Shown here: positions 16,057 through 24,240 of the stretch, piece by piece | How the letters are laid out: every line of letters starts with the position of its first letter | Position numbering within the stretch: position 1 is the stretch's first letter | Made by a program: the position numbers and the translations under genes | Notes under the pieces: model-generated | What the model was told of the DNA's origin: nothing | Databases searched by the model: none | Seen by the model: the letters and a program-made list of their open reading frames with translations, nothing else | Assembly (NCBI GenBank): GCA_041744075.1 | Contig: JBGTLQ010000125.1 | Coordinates: forward strand, 1 to 31,027 | From: JAJTZA01 sp041744075 | GTDB lineage: Bacteria; Verrucomicrobiota; Verrucomicrobiia; Chthoniobacterales; Terrimicrobiaceae | DNA: 31,027 nucleotides | Reading direction: 5' to 3'

Positions 16057-16622
16057 GTCGTTTGACCGAAGCCAAGTTTTCGCTACCTATGAGGGCTGTG
16101 AAAAAATTTGTCCTTGGGATTTTTGTGCCGGTGATCGTGCTTTTGGCCGGTCCGCTGCATGCTGCCGAGGAGATCAAGGTGCCTTTCAATTTTCAATGGG
16201 GAGAATCTCTGAGCCGGTTGGAAGAAGGTCTCAAAGGGGTCAAGGCCAAGATTGTCGAGCGCAAGGATGTGCGGGGCCGCCAATGCTTGGTGGTGGAAGG
16301 CATTCCGCAGAAACTCCTTCAGCGCTCCCAGTTCTATTTTGACAATGATTCCCTTGGGGAGATTGAGCTTCATTACGGCGACACGTCATGGGATGGAGCA
16401 AGTTATAGCAACTTCTTTGACCAAACCCGGCGCAATATTGAAAACAAGTATGGGATTGGACGGGTGATTGCGCGTCAGAAAACCCGGGATGGTGACGTGT
16501 TGCAAACCCTGGTGGGGTATCAGTGGTCGCAACCCTCAACAACGCTTGCGCTCTATTACTACACCGCTGAAAAAGATGCGCAGAGTTTTCGCCTGCTGAG
16601 CCTCCATTATCGGGGATACTAA
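16053..16622 (+). CDS. Small exported protein, function unknown
   Basis: This 189-residue protein begins at an ATG overlapping the previous stop (ATGA), or at a second ATG at 16089 that gives a tidier signal peptide: MRAVKKFVLGIFVPVIVLLA, then GPLHAAEE. The mature part includes VPFNFQWGESLSRLEEGLKG, QFYFDNDSLGEIELHYG and a terminal SFRLLSLHYRGY. The pattern resembles small verrucomicrobial periplasmic proteins of unknown function; I cannot name a family. Co-transcription with the upstream exported protein and the GH57 enzyme is likely. Its stop codon overlaps the end of coaD on the opposite strand by four bases, so the two convergent genes share their last codons. Confidence 0.72.
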   Translation: MSRLTEAKFSLPMRAVKKFVLGIFVPVIVLLAGPLHAAEEIKVPFNFQWGESLSRLEEGLKGVKAKIVERKDVRGRQCLVVEGIPQKLLQRSQFYFDNDSLGEIELHYGDTSWDGASYSNFFDQTRRNIENKYGIGRVIARQKTRDGDVLQTLVGYQWSQPSTTLALYYYTAEKDAQSFRLLSLHYRGY

Positions 16623-17113
16623 GTTCTTGCGTTTTGGGACTTGGCTCGAAGCTGCTCGGCCACGTGCGCTGGCACAAAGGGAGAAACATCCCCACCCAGG
16701 CGGGCCACTTCCTTCACAATCCGCGAACTCAAAAAGGTGTATTCCTCCTGGGGTGTCAAGAAGATGGTTTCCAGATTTGGCTCCAACCTCCTATTCATGA
16801 GCGCCATTTGAAATTCAAACTCAAAATCTGACACGGCCCGCAATCCTCGCACCACAACAAAAATACCCTCCTCCCTCGCGAAGTTCACCAACAACCCGCG
16901 CAGCTTCGTCACAACAACGCGGGACTGATCTCCCACCGCTTCTTGAATCATCGCAATCCGTGTCTCCATGTCAAACAGCGGGGACTTCGCCTCGTTTTCA
17001 GCGACGGCAACAACCAAGGTTTCAAACATCTGGCTCGCCCGCTGGATGATGTCCATGTGCCCAAACGTGACCGGGTCGAAACTCCCGGGATAAATGGCGG
17101 CACCGCGTTTCAT
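16619..17113 (-). CDS. coaD: Phosphopantetheine adenylyltransferase
   Basis: CoaD joins ATP and 4'-phosphopantetheine to form dephospho-CoA, the penultimate step of coenzyme A synthesis. The 164-residue length is normal. The nucleotidyltransferase motif is YPGSFDPVTFGH (residues 8-19, with TFGH as the T/HxGH active site), followed by VAVAENEAKSPLF, VRGLRAVSDFEFEFQMALMN and the ATP-binding FLSSRIVKEVARLGGDVS. The ATG overlaps the glgX stop by four bases, so translation is probably coupled to glgX, an odd partner for an essential gene. It ends with TAG. No alteration of active-site residues is seen. Confidence 0.96.
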   Translation of the reverse strand: MKRGAAIYPGSFDPVTFGHMDIIQRASQMFETLVVAVAENEAKSPLFDMETRIAMIQEAVGDQSRVVVTKLRGLLVNFAREEGIFVVVRGLRAVSDFEFEFQMALMNRRLEPNLETIFLTPQEEYTFLSSRIVKEVARLGGDVSPFVPAHVAEQLRAKSQNART

Positions 17114-19224
17114 GGCTGACGGCCCACCATGATCACCATGCTGCGATCGGCAAGGGTGATGGTTTTTTCTGGCCCCAACAGCGGCTCCTTGCCGGGCTCT
17201 GCAAAATCGTCTGGGGAGGGCAGGGCGGTATCCGCGACTCGATGCCAGACCATTCCTTTGGGAAGCACAGGCAGAGTGAATTCCAGCGGTTCATAATACA
17301 TATTAAAAGCACAATAGATAAAATGAGCAGGCCCTCCAACAGCAACCCCATGCCGCGCGCAGAGAAGGAAAGCGATCGTTCGGCTTGGCAGGCTCCAATC
17401 CGGTTTCCATGGCAAAATTCCATGCCAGGAAATATCCGGGTAGCCACTGCTGACAATATCCCGCCCTGACAAAAATTCCGATTGCCGGAGGGCGGGGTTT
17501 GCCTTGCGAAACGCGATGAGAGATTTTGTGAAACGAAGCAGACCGGCCTGTTGTTCCGGCTGAGCCCAGTTGAACCAATTCCAGGGCTCGTCATGACAAT
17601 ACGCATTGTTGTTGCCGTGCTGGGTGCGCCCGCATTCGTCACCCATCCACAGCATGGGAACACCTTGACTCACAAACAGCAGCGCCAATGCATTTTTTTG
17701 TTGGCGAAGCCGGAGGGCCTGAATTTCTGGATCATCGGTCTCACCTTCAACACCGCAGTTCCAGGAATTATTGTCATTCGCACCGTCCCGGTTGTTTTCG
17801 CCATTTTCGAGATTGTGTTTCTCATTATAGGAAACGAGATCGCGAAGGCTAAACCCATCATGACAGGTGATAAAATTGACCGAGGCGGTGGGTTTGCGTC
17901 CGGCGACTGCATACAGATCCGGTGAGCCCATGATACGCTGCACCATTTCGCCGGTCATCCCCTTGTCGCCTTTGAGGAAGCGGCGGGCGGCGTCGCGGAA
18001 ACGTCCATTCCATTCCATCCAGCGGCCATAGGCCGGAAAATTTCCAACCTGATACAGTCCGCCAGCATCCCATGCTTCAGCGATCAGGTCGCAGTGTGCC
18101 AAGACGGGGTCATAGGCGAGTGATTCAAGGAGTGGGGGATTGGCAAGCGGGGCACCATTGCGGTCGCGGCCCAGTACCGAGGCCAGGTCGAAACGGAAGC
18201 CATCGATGTGAAACTCAGAAGCCCAATATCTCAAACACCCAATCACAAATCCACGCACCACCGGGTGGTTGCAATTCACTGTGTTGCCGCAGCCAGTGTA
18301 GTTGGCGTAGTGACCGTGGCTGTCCAGCAGGTAGTAGGTGTTGTTGTCGATACCTCGGAAAGAATAAGTCGGCCCACCGTCGCCGCCTTCGCCAGTGTGG
18401 TTGAAGACCACATCCAAGACGATTTCGATATCGGCTTCGTGCAGTGCTCGGATCAAGGCTTTTAATTCTGCGACTTGAGAGCCCTTGGTGGGATCTGTGG
18501 AGAACCCCGATTTGGGGGAGAAAAACCCGAGGGTGCTATAGCCCCAGTAATTGCAGAGAGGTTCTCCGGTAAGTGGATTGGTTCGAGTGTTCTCCAACTC
18601 GTCAAACTCGAACACCGGCATGAGTTCCACACAGTTGACACCAAGTTCTTTAAGATAGGGAATTTTGTCGATCATCCCCGCGAAGGTGCCCGGACTTGAA
18701 GCGCCCGAGGCCGGATCGGCGGTGAATCCCCGCAAATGCATCTCGTAAATCACCAACTCCGACTCCGGCCGTCGCAATGGGCGGGAGTGGGCCCAATCAA
18801 ATTTCTCTGAAGGAATCCGCCCGCGGAAGGGGAGAACTTCCGCCCGGGTGTTCCGCCAGCCGGCATCTCCGGCGATTTCTTTGGCGTAGGGATCGGTGAG
18901 CACATTTGTGGGGTCAAAGTGATGGCCTTCGCGGGGATCATTTGGCCCATCGAAGCGATAGCCGTACTCGAATTCTTCATGCCCAATTCCAAGCACGGAC
19001 ACGGCCCACACATGGCCCATTTGGTATTCCTCCGGTAAGGGGATTTCTGCATACGGTTGCTCGGCACCACGCTCAAAAAGCACCAATGTGCAGGCTTTGG
19101 CGTTTGCCGAGAAGATCGAAAAATTGACACCGCCTGGCACATGACTAGCCCCGAATGGCAACGGGTGTCCGTAGCGCATGCGAATATCCCCGTGGGTGTG
19201 AGTGTGGGCGTCGGTGTCAGACAT
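17110..19224 (-). CDS. glgX: Glycogen debranching enzyme GlgX
   Basis: This GH13 isoamylase-type enzyme hydrolyses alpha-1,6 branches of limit-dextrins during glycogen breakdown. The start at 19224 (MSDTDAHTHTHGDIRMRYGH) gives 704 residues, the usual GlgX length; a longer reading upstream runs into lysS and is rejected. The N-terminal carbohydrate-binding domain precedes the catalytic barrel. The catalytic residues are D346 (DGFRFDLASVL), E383 (LIAEAWDAGG) and D456 (FITCHDGFSL), with DVVFNHTGEG and a GYSTLGFFSP block also conserved. A histidine- and threonine-rich N-terminus is unusual but may just be a flexible tail. The first codons face lysS across a 75-bp divergent gap. Confidence 0.93.
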   Translation of the reverse strand: MSDTDAHTHTHGDIRMRYGHPLPFGASHVPGGVNFSIFSANAKACTLVLFERGAEQPYAEIPLPEEYQMGHVWAVSVLGIGHEEFEYGYRFDGPNDPREGHHFDPTNVLTDPYAKEIAGDAGWRNTRAEVLPFRGRIPSEKFDWAHSRPLRRPESELVIYEMHLRGFTADPASGASSPGTFAGMIDKIPYLKELGVNCVELMPVFEFDELENTRTNPLTGEPLCNYWGYSTLGFFSPKSGFSTDPTKGSQVAELKALIRALHEADIEIVLDVVFNHTGEGGDGGPTYSFRGIDNNTYYLLDSHGHYANYTGCGNTVNCNHPVVRGFVIGCLRYWASEFHIDGFRFDLASVLGRDRNGAPLANPPLLESLAYDPVLAHCDLIAEAWDAGGLYQVGNFPAYGRWMEWNGRFRDAARRFLKGDKGMTGEMVQRIMGSPDLYAVAGRKPTASVNFITCHDGFSLRDLVSYNEKHNLENGENNRDGANDNNSWNCGVEGETDDPEIQALRLRQQKNALALLFVSQGVPMLWMGDECGRTQHGNNNAYCHDEPWNWFNWAQPEQQAGLLRFTKSLIAFRKANPALRQSEFLSGRDIVSSGYPDISWHGILPWKPDWSLPSRTIAFLLCARHGVAVGGPAHFIYCAFNMYYEPLEFTLPVLPKGMVWHRVADTALPSPDDFAEPGKEPLLGPEKTITLADRSMVIMVGRQP

Positions 19225-19299
19225 GGGCGGAGAATGATCAAGGGAACGCCTTCTGCCAAGCCTGCATCTGCTTCTTGCAAGGCGGGGGTTGTCCATGAG

Positions 19300-20769
19300 A
19301 TGCATACTCATATGGATACAGACTCTGTCAGCGACTTGCTGGCGATCAGACGCAAAAAAATGGAGACCATTTCCGCCTTGGGGGACAATCCCTTCGGCGC
19401 AAGATTTGATGTCGCCGGGTCGGTGGCAGATGTGCGTGAGGGCTTCGTAGAGGGCCAGGCCATCCGCGCGGCCGGCCGCATCACCGCTCACCGCAATATG
19501 GGAAAGAGCCACTTCTTGGACATCTCGGATTTTACAGGACGCCTGCAACTTTTTGTCCACGCCAAAGAAATCGGTGAGGAACGTTTGGCAGTTTTTAATC
19601 AGCTGGACCTCGGAGATTGGATCGGTGTGGAGGGAGTTTATTTTACGACCAAGACGGGAGAACAAAGCATTCGTGTTGAAAAATTTTCCGTGCTCTCAAA
19701 ATCCCTTCGCCCGCTTCCCGAAAAATGGCACGGCGTGCAAGACGCCGAAACGAAGTATCGTCAGCGTTACCTCGATCTTATCGCAAACCCGGAATCCCGC
19801 GAGGTCTTTTCCAAACGAATCCGCATCGTTCGCGAGATCCGGCGATTTTTGGAAGATCGAGGGTTTGTGGAAGTGGAAACACCCATGATGCAGACCATCG
19901 CAGGCGGGGCCGCCGCTCAACCTTTCCAGACCCACCACAATGCTCTGGGCATGGACCTTTTTCTGCGAATCGCGCCGGAGCTTTATCTCAAGCGCTTGTT
20001 GGTTGGTGGGTTGCCGAAGGTATTTGAGTTAAACCGAAACTTCCGCAATGAGGGTCTCTCCCGCAGGCACAACCCCGAGTTCACAATGCTTGAGGCCTAT
20101 TGGGCTTTTGCGGACTTTGAAATGATGGCCAGTTTGGTTGAAGAGATGGTCTGCACGATTGCCGAAGCGGTCTGCGGCTCGCTGATCATTGAACACCGCA
20201 ATGCGGATGGCGAACTGACAAAAACCATCGACCTATCCAGGCCATGGAAACGCGCTCCCTACGCAGAGCTTGTGGAAGAGGCTGCCCCCGGATGGGGAGC
20301 GCTATCTCCCGATCAACGCCGATCCCGTGCGTCAGAACTGGGGATCGATGTTTCCGGCTGCACCGCTGACTACGAAGTTACCCAACACGTCTTCGAAAAA
20401 CTCGTGGAAGAAAAATCCATCAACCCGCTTTTTGTGACCCACTGTCCCAAAGAGCTCGTGCCCTTGGCAAAATTGAATTCTGCGAACTCCTCGGTGGTGG
20501 ATGTTTATGAACTCGTGATCAATGGCCAGGAAATTTCGCCCGGCTATTCAGAACTCAATGATCCCGACGTGCAGCGTCACCGCTTGGAAGAACAAAGTGG
20601 CGGGGAAATCCAAAAAATCGATTCCGATTTTTTGTTGGCTCTCGAATACGGGATGCCCCCGGCAGGTGGCATCGGCATTGGCATTGACAGGCTGGTCATG
20701 ATGCTCACCGGTGCGGAGAGCATTCGCGATGTGATCCTCTTTCCGCACATGCGTCCCCACGCGAGTTAA
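19300..20769 (+). CDS. lysS: Lysyl-tRNA synthetase, class II
   Basis: LysRS attaches lysine to its tRNA. With the start at 19300 the protein has 489 residues, normal for bacterial class II LysRS; ATG 19312 is an alternative start and a longer reading from 19057 overlaps glgX and is rejected. An N-terminal OB-fold anticodon-binding domain includes GRITAHRNMGKSHFLDISDF and the catalytic domain has motif 2 (FRNEGLSRRHNPEFTMLEAY) and motif 3 (GIGIGIDRLVMMLTGAESIR). The substrate-pocket segment NGQEISPGYSELNDP is also present. GGCGGGGG upstream at 19281-19288 may act as a ribosome-binding region. The gene lies alone, divergent from glgX by 75 bp; no regulatory leader is visible. Confidence 0.95.
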   Translation: MHTHMDTDSVSDLLAIRRKKMETISALGDNPFGARFDVAGSVADVREGFVEGQAIRAAGRITAHRNMGKSHFLDISDFTGRLQLFVHAKEIGEERLAVFNQLDLGDWIGVEGVYFTTKTGEQSIRVEKFSVLSKSLRPLPEKWHGVQDAETKYRQRYLDLIANPESREVFSKRIRIVREIRRFLEDRGFVEVETPMMQTIAGGAAAQPFQTHHNALGMDLFLRIAPELYLKRLLVGGLPKVFELNRNFRNEGLSRRHNPEFTMLEAYWAFADFEMMASLVEEMVCTIAEAVCGSLIIEHRNADGELTKTIDLSRPWKRAPYAELVEEAAPGWGALSPDQRRSRASELGIDVSGCTADYEVTQHVFEKLVEEKSINPLFVTHCPKELVPLAKLNSANSSVVDVYELVINGQEISPGYSELNDPDVQRHRLEEQSGGEIQKIDSDFLLALEYGMPPAGGIGIGIDRLVMMLTGAESIRDVILFPHMRPHAS

Positions 20770-20835
20770 CTGCATTTTTACGTACGAATTGCTCGCCAAA
20801 ACCGGCAGCACAGGATAGATCACCACTTTCTCTTT

Positions 20836-21792
20836 ATGGCAAACTCACCGAACAAACCCACCAGCGTCGTCACCGGAGGAGCCGGCTTTCTTGGCTCCCA
20901 TCTCACCGACAGGCTCCTCAAAGAAGGCCACCGAGTGATTGCCATCGATGACCTTATCACCGGCAACGTCGCAAACATCGAACACCTCTCGGGAAATCCC
21001 GATTACCGCTTCATCTGTCACGATGTCACGGATTATATTTTTATCCCCGGCGAGGTTGATTTTGTCTGGCACTTTGCCAGCCCGGCCAGCCCGATCGATT
21101 ATCTGAATCACCCCATCCCGACCCTCAAAGTTGGATCCCTCGGCACTCATAACGGCCTGGGCCTTGCCAAAGCCAAAGGGGCTGCGTTTCTCCTGGCATC
21201 GACCTCCGAATGTTACGGCGACCCTCTTGTCCATCCACAGAATGAGGATTATTGGGGCAATGTGAACCCCATCGGACCACGGGGTGTCTATGACGAGGCC
21301 AAACGTTTCGCAGAGGCCATCACGATGGCCTACCACCGCTACCACAACCTCAACACAAAAATTGTCCGGATCTTTAATACCTACGGCCCACGCATGAGGC
21401 TTAACGACGGACGCGTTGTCCCTGCGATCATCAGCCAGGCCCTCGCAGGCGAACCTCTCACCATCTTTGGTGATGGAAGTCAGACACGCAGTTTTTGTTA
21501 CGTCTCCGATCTCATTGACGGTATCTACCGGCTCATGATGAGCAACTACCACGAGCCTGTGAATATCGGAAACCCCACCGAAATGACAATTCTCCAATTT
21601 GCTGAGGAAATTCGTCGCATCATCGAGTCCAGCAGCCCGATCGAGCACAAACCGCTTCCGGTCGATGACCCAAAAGTTCGCCAGCCCGACATCACACGAG
21701 CCCGGTCAATCCTTGGCTGGGAGCCTCACGTGCAATTCGATGAAGGTATTCGTTTGACCATCGAATTTTTCCGCAACAAAATGTCGTTGTAA
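20836..21792 (+). CDS. NAD-dependent sugar-nucleotide epimerase, UDP-glucuronate decarboxylase-like
   Basis: This 318-residue extended SDR has the NAD-binding motif GGAGFLG (residues 14-20) and catalytic YxxxK at Y152 and K156 (YDEAKR), with STSECYGDP upstream. The blocks DFVWHFASPASPIDYL, NTYGPRMRLNDGRVVPAIIS and DGSQTRSFCYVSDLIDGIYR match UDP-glucuronate decarboxylase (UDP-xylose synthase) better than dTDP-glucose dehydratase. The product, UDP-xylose, feeds surface polysaccharide synthesis. There is no membrane segment. It lies 66 bp after lysS and 45 bp before the pilus-like operon on the same strand. Substrate is inferred from motif similarity. Confidence 0.85.
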   Translation: MANSPNKPTSVVTGGAGFLGSHLTDRLLKEGHRVIAIDDLITGNVANIEHLSGNPDYRFICHDVTDYIFIPGEVDFVWHFASPASPIDYLNHPIPTLKVGSLGTHNGLGLAKAKGAAFLLASTSECYGDPLVHPQNEDYWGNVNPIGPRGVYDEAKRFAEAITMAYHRYHNLNTKIVRIFNTYGPRMRLNDGRVVPAIISQALAGEPLTIFGDGSQTRSFCYVSDLIDGIYRLMMSNYHEPVNIGNPTEMTILQFAEEIRRIIESSSPIEHKPLPVDDPKVRQPDITRARSILGWEPHVQFDEGIRLTIEFFRNKMSL

Positions 21793-21837
21793 TTTGATAT
21801 TGTCCTTTTCCTTAATCTCGTTAATAATCCCAGTGTT

Positions 21838-22446
21838 ATGTCTCCCTTGAAATGGTTCCCCGTCACATTTGTTGCACTGCTTTTGCCGGTCGCATCACAA
21901 GCCCAAGAGTTCGCAATTTCAAAAATTGATTTTGCGCTTCAAGAATCCCCAAAGATGTCGGGGAGTGGGTACGATAAAAAAGTGACCCGGCCATCCTCAT
22001 GGCTGGAAGTTGAAGTCACTTTTGACTGGACTCCCCGCACCGCTGAGCCCCTTTATTTGGATGATATTACCGTAAATTATTATATCTTGTTGAACAACAA
22101 GAGCAAAGACTTCCCTCAAGGGGCTCTTCTGGTCGGTTCGGTCAATCATGTGAATGTCGGACAAGGCAAAGGTCTCAAGTCCGTGATGTATGTGGCACCA
22201 CGATCCTTGGAGCGCTTTTTTGGTGGAAAGATCCCCAACACCGCCAACCAAACGGTTTCAGGCATCGGAGTCACGATCACCAAGGCGGGACAAATTGTTG
22301 CCGAGGGCTCAACTTCCGGAAAAGGCCAATGGTGGACCACCTACCAACAGACCCAGGGATACGTATTGAACAAATCAGAAACCCCATTTGCCCACCTTGC
22401 CTGGGATTACTTTGAAGCGGTGAAAGGCCGCGGCGCGGGCCAATAA
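21838..22446 (+). CDS. Exported protein, Amuc_1102-like
   Basis: This 202-residue protein has a signal peptide, MSPLKWFPVTFVALLLPVAS followed by QAQEF, and a strand-rich mature part (SWLEVEVTFDWTPRTAEPLY, DDITVNYYILLNNKSKDF). By gene order it corresponds to Amuc_1102 of Akkermansia muciniphila, which is reported to have an Ig-like fold and to be linked to the pilus-like locus. Its exact job is unknown; a periplasmic or surface partner of the secretin complex is the likely choice. It opens the operon, 27 bp before the PilM-N gene. The segment SGIGVTITKAGQIVAEGSTS is a typical beta-hairpin stretch. Confidence 0.75.
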   Translation: MSPLKWFPVTFVALLLPVASQAQEFAISKIDFALQESPKMSGSGYDKKVTRPSSWLEVEVTFDWTPRTAEPLYLDDITVNYYILLNNKSKDFPQGALLVGSVNHVNVGQGKGLKSVMYVAPRSLERFFGGKIPNTANQTVSGIGVTITKAGQIVAEGSTSGKGQWWTTYQQTQGYVLNKSETPFAHLAWDYFEAVKGRGAGQ

Positions 22447-22473
22447 CCACAACCTGCCTGTTTTCGACTCTCA

Positions 22474-24240
22474 ATGGCCGCTCCCTCTCGTATTTTTGCT
22501 CTGAATCTCGGTATGCAGACCGTGAGTCTTGCTGAGTTTCACCCCTCGGCAAATGGTGGACTGACCCTCCAGAATTTGGGTAGCGTGGAGTTGATTGTGG
22601 ATCCCGCTGCGGACGCCACTCGCTCGGCCCAGTTGGAAGCTGCCGTCAACGAACTCCGCACCAATCTCTCCTTGCCAGCCAGGTCCACGGCGGCAGTCAC
22701 GCTTCCTTCCCAGTCGGTCTTTTCGCGTTTTGTAAAACTTCCCGGTTCCACAGCAGATGACGTTGAGCAGATCATCGGATTTGAAGCTCAGCAAAACGTG
22801 CCCTTTCCTATTGATGAAGTGGTCTGGGATCACCAAATCATGGGCGAAGCCCGTGACGGTTCCTGGGATGTGGCATTGGTCGCCATCAAGGCCGACCAGC
22901 TTTCTGAAACCGTCGCCGCTGTTGCCAAGGGCGGACTCCGCCTTTCCACGATTGATGCCTCGCCGGTTTCGATCTATAACGCATTTCGCTTTAACTATTC
23001 CGACCTGCCCGGATGTTCTCTCCTGGTGGATATCGGCTCCCGCACAACTAACCTGATCTTCATCGAGGGCCAGCGCCTGTTTAGCCGCACCATTCCTGTC
23101 GGGGGAAATAGTATCAGTGCTGCCGTCGCCAAAGAATTTAAACAGGACATCACCTTTGCCGAACGGCTGAAAATCGAGAAAGGGTTTGTTGGACTCGGTG
23201 GGGCCTATGAAGAACCCTCGGACCCAACCGTTGCCAAAATTTCCAAGGTGGTCAGGAACACAATGACCCGCCTTCACGCGGAAATCGCCCGATCCATCAG
23301 CTTCTACCGCCAATCCCAAGGCGGCAGTGCTCCTGTGAGGGCCTTCCTTAGTGGCGGCACGGTTTCGATGCAATACATGGTTGAGTTTTTCTCTGAAAAA
23401 CTTCAGATCCCCATCGAGCATTTTAACGCACTCCGGAATGTGACGGTTGCCTCTCAGACCCTCGCCGATTCCGTGGCAGGCAAAGCCCACATCATGGGCG
23501 AGCTCGTGGGCGCAGCCCTCCGGCAAGCGGGAAGCAGTCCCGTTGAAATTAATCTTCGGCCCAAAGAGCTTGTTCGTGAGCAGGATATTGCCAAACGTAA
23601 ACCGTTCTTGGCCTTGGCAGCTGTCTGTCTCCTCGCTGCCGTGGGAATTTGGTATGCTTACTTCACCAAGGCAACAGAAATAGCCCAGCAAAAACTCGAC
23701 GAAGCCAATTCTTTGGCTGCCGGGCTCGAAGGCTTTGCAACCAAATTTGATGCTCTCAGTGCCGAAACGCAGGCCCTTCAAGAATCGGCGGGCCCCCTTC
23801 TCCTTGCCGCCTCCGAGCGCACGGCTTGGTCTGCCATCCTTGACGAACTTGGCCAGCATCTTCCTCCTCGTTTTATTTGGATCACCGGTCTTTCTCCCCT
23901 CTCTGGAGGAAAACCAGTCTCCATCGGAGGAAGAGCCGCATCCACCCCAACCACTACCGCCACGGCTTCAGCCCCCCCCCGACCCGGCCAGCAAGCCGCC
24001 CCCACAGGACCTCCGGCTATTGACGCCTTGGAAATCACGGGACTCTACCTTTCTAATCCCCCCAACGAAAATGAAGCCCGGATCATCGACCAATTTGTAG
24101 AACGCCTGCAAAAATCCCCGCTCTTCAAAATTGAAGCCAATTCAAAGGTTGTGACCCAGCGCACGACGCCAGACGGACAAAGCTGGGCCTATGGATACAC
24201 CATCGTCCTTCCGTTGGCCAACCCGATCCTTCTGCCATGA
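22474..24240 (+). CDS. pilM: PilM-PilN-like fusion protein (Amuc_1101-like)
   Basis: This 588-residue protein joins two components of the type IV pilus alignment platform. Residues 1-350 form an FtsA/PilM-like actin-fold ATPase: LNLGMQTVSLAEF at the N-terminus, LVDIGSRTTNLIF near 186, VKLPGSTADDVEQIIGFEAQ, and RAFLSGGTVSMQYMVEFFSE. Residues about 376-396 (FLALAAVCLLAAVGIWYAYF) are a membrane segment, then a coiled coil (QQKLDEANSLAAGLEGF) and a PilN-like periplasmic domain. In most pilus systems PilM and PilN are separate proteins; here a Pro/Ala/Thr-rich linker around residue 495-510 holds a C9 tract. It overlaps the next gene by four bases. Position and order match Amuc_1101. Confidence 0.82.
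   Translation: MAAPSRIFALNLGMQTVSLAEFHPSANGGLTLQNLGSVELIVDPAADATRSAQLEAAVNELRTNLSLPARSTAAVTLPSQSVFSRFVKLPGSTADDVEQIIGFEAQQNVPFPIDEVVWDHQIMGEARDGSWDVALVAIKADQLSETVAAVAKGGLRLSTIDASPVSIYNAFRFNYSDLPGCSLLVDIGSRTTNLIFIEGQRLFSRTIPVGGNSISAAVAKEFKQDITFAERLKIEKGFVGLGGAYEEPSDPTVAKISKVVRNTMTRLHAEIARSISFYRQSQGGSAPVRAFLSGGTVSMQYMVEFFSEKLQIPIEHFNALRNVTVASQTLADSVAGKAHIMGELVGAALRQAGSSPVEINLRPKELVREQDIAKRKPFLALAAVCLLAAVGIWYAYFTKATEIAQQKLDEANSLAAGLEGFATKFDALSAETQALQESAGPLLLAASERTAWSAILDELGQHLPPRFIWITGLSPLSGGKPVSIGGRAASTPTTTATASAPPRPGQQAAPTGPPAIDALEITGLYLSNPPNENEARIIDQFVERLQKSPLFKIEANSKVVTQRTTPDGQSWAYGYTIVLPLANPILLP
23972..23980 (+). repeat. Nine-cytosine homopolymer inside the PilM-N gene
   Basis: A run of nine C (codons S-A-P-P-R across it) lies in the Pro/Ala/Thr-rich linker at about residue 500. 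Gain or loss of one base would truncate the PilN-like periplasmic end. The frame stays open with nine, so this count appears correct in this sequence. Similar tracts act as phase-variable switches in other bacteria. Confidence 0.7.

Noticed and set aside
19057..19299. Longer N-terminus for lysS
   Set aside because: The extension overlaps glgX and has no LysRS similarity; the start at 19300 or 19312 gives the normal length.
19225..19665. Longer N-terminus for glgX (851 residues)
   Set aside because: The extra part runs antisense through lysS; normal GlgX length and N-terminal similarity start at 19224.
20845..21648. Minus-strand open frame opposite the epimerase gene
   Set aside because: The plus-strand frame has NAD-binding and YxxxK motifs; the reverse frame is antisense to it throughout.
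22471..23859. Long open frame (462 codons) on the minus strand opposite the PilM-N gene
   Set aside because: The plus-strand gene has clear actin-fold, membrane and PilN-like features; the antisense frame has no recognisable domain and is a by-product of codon bias.
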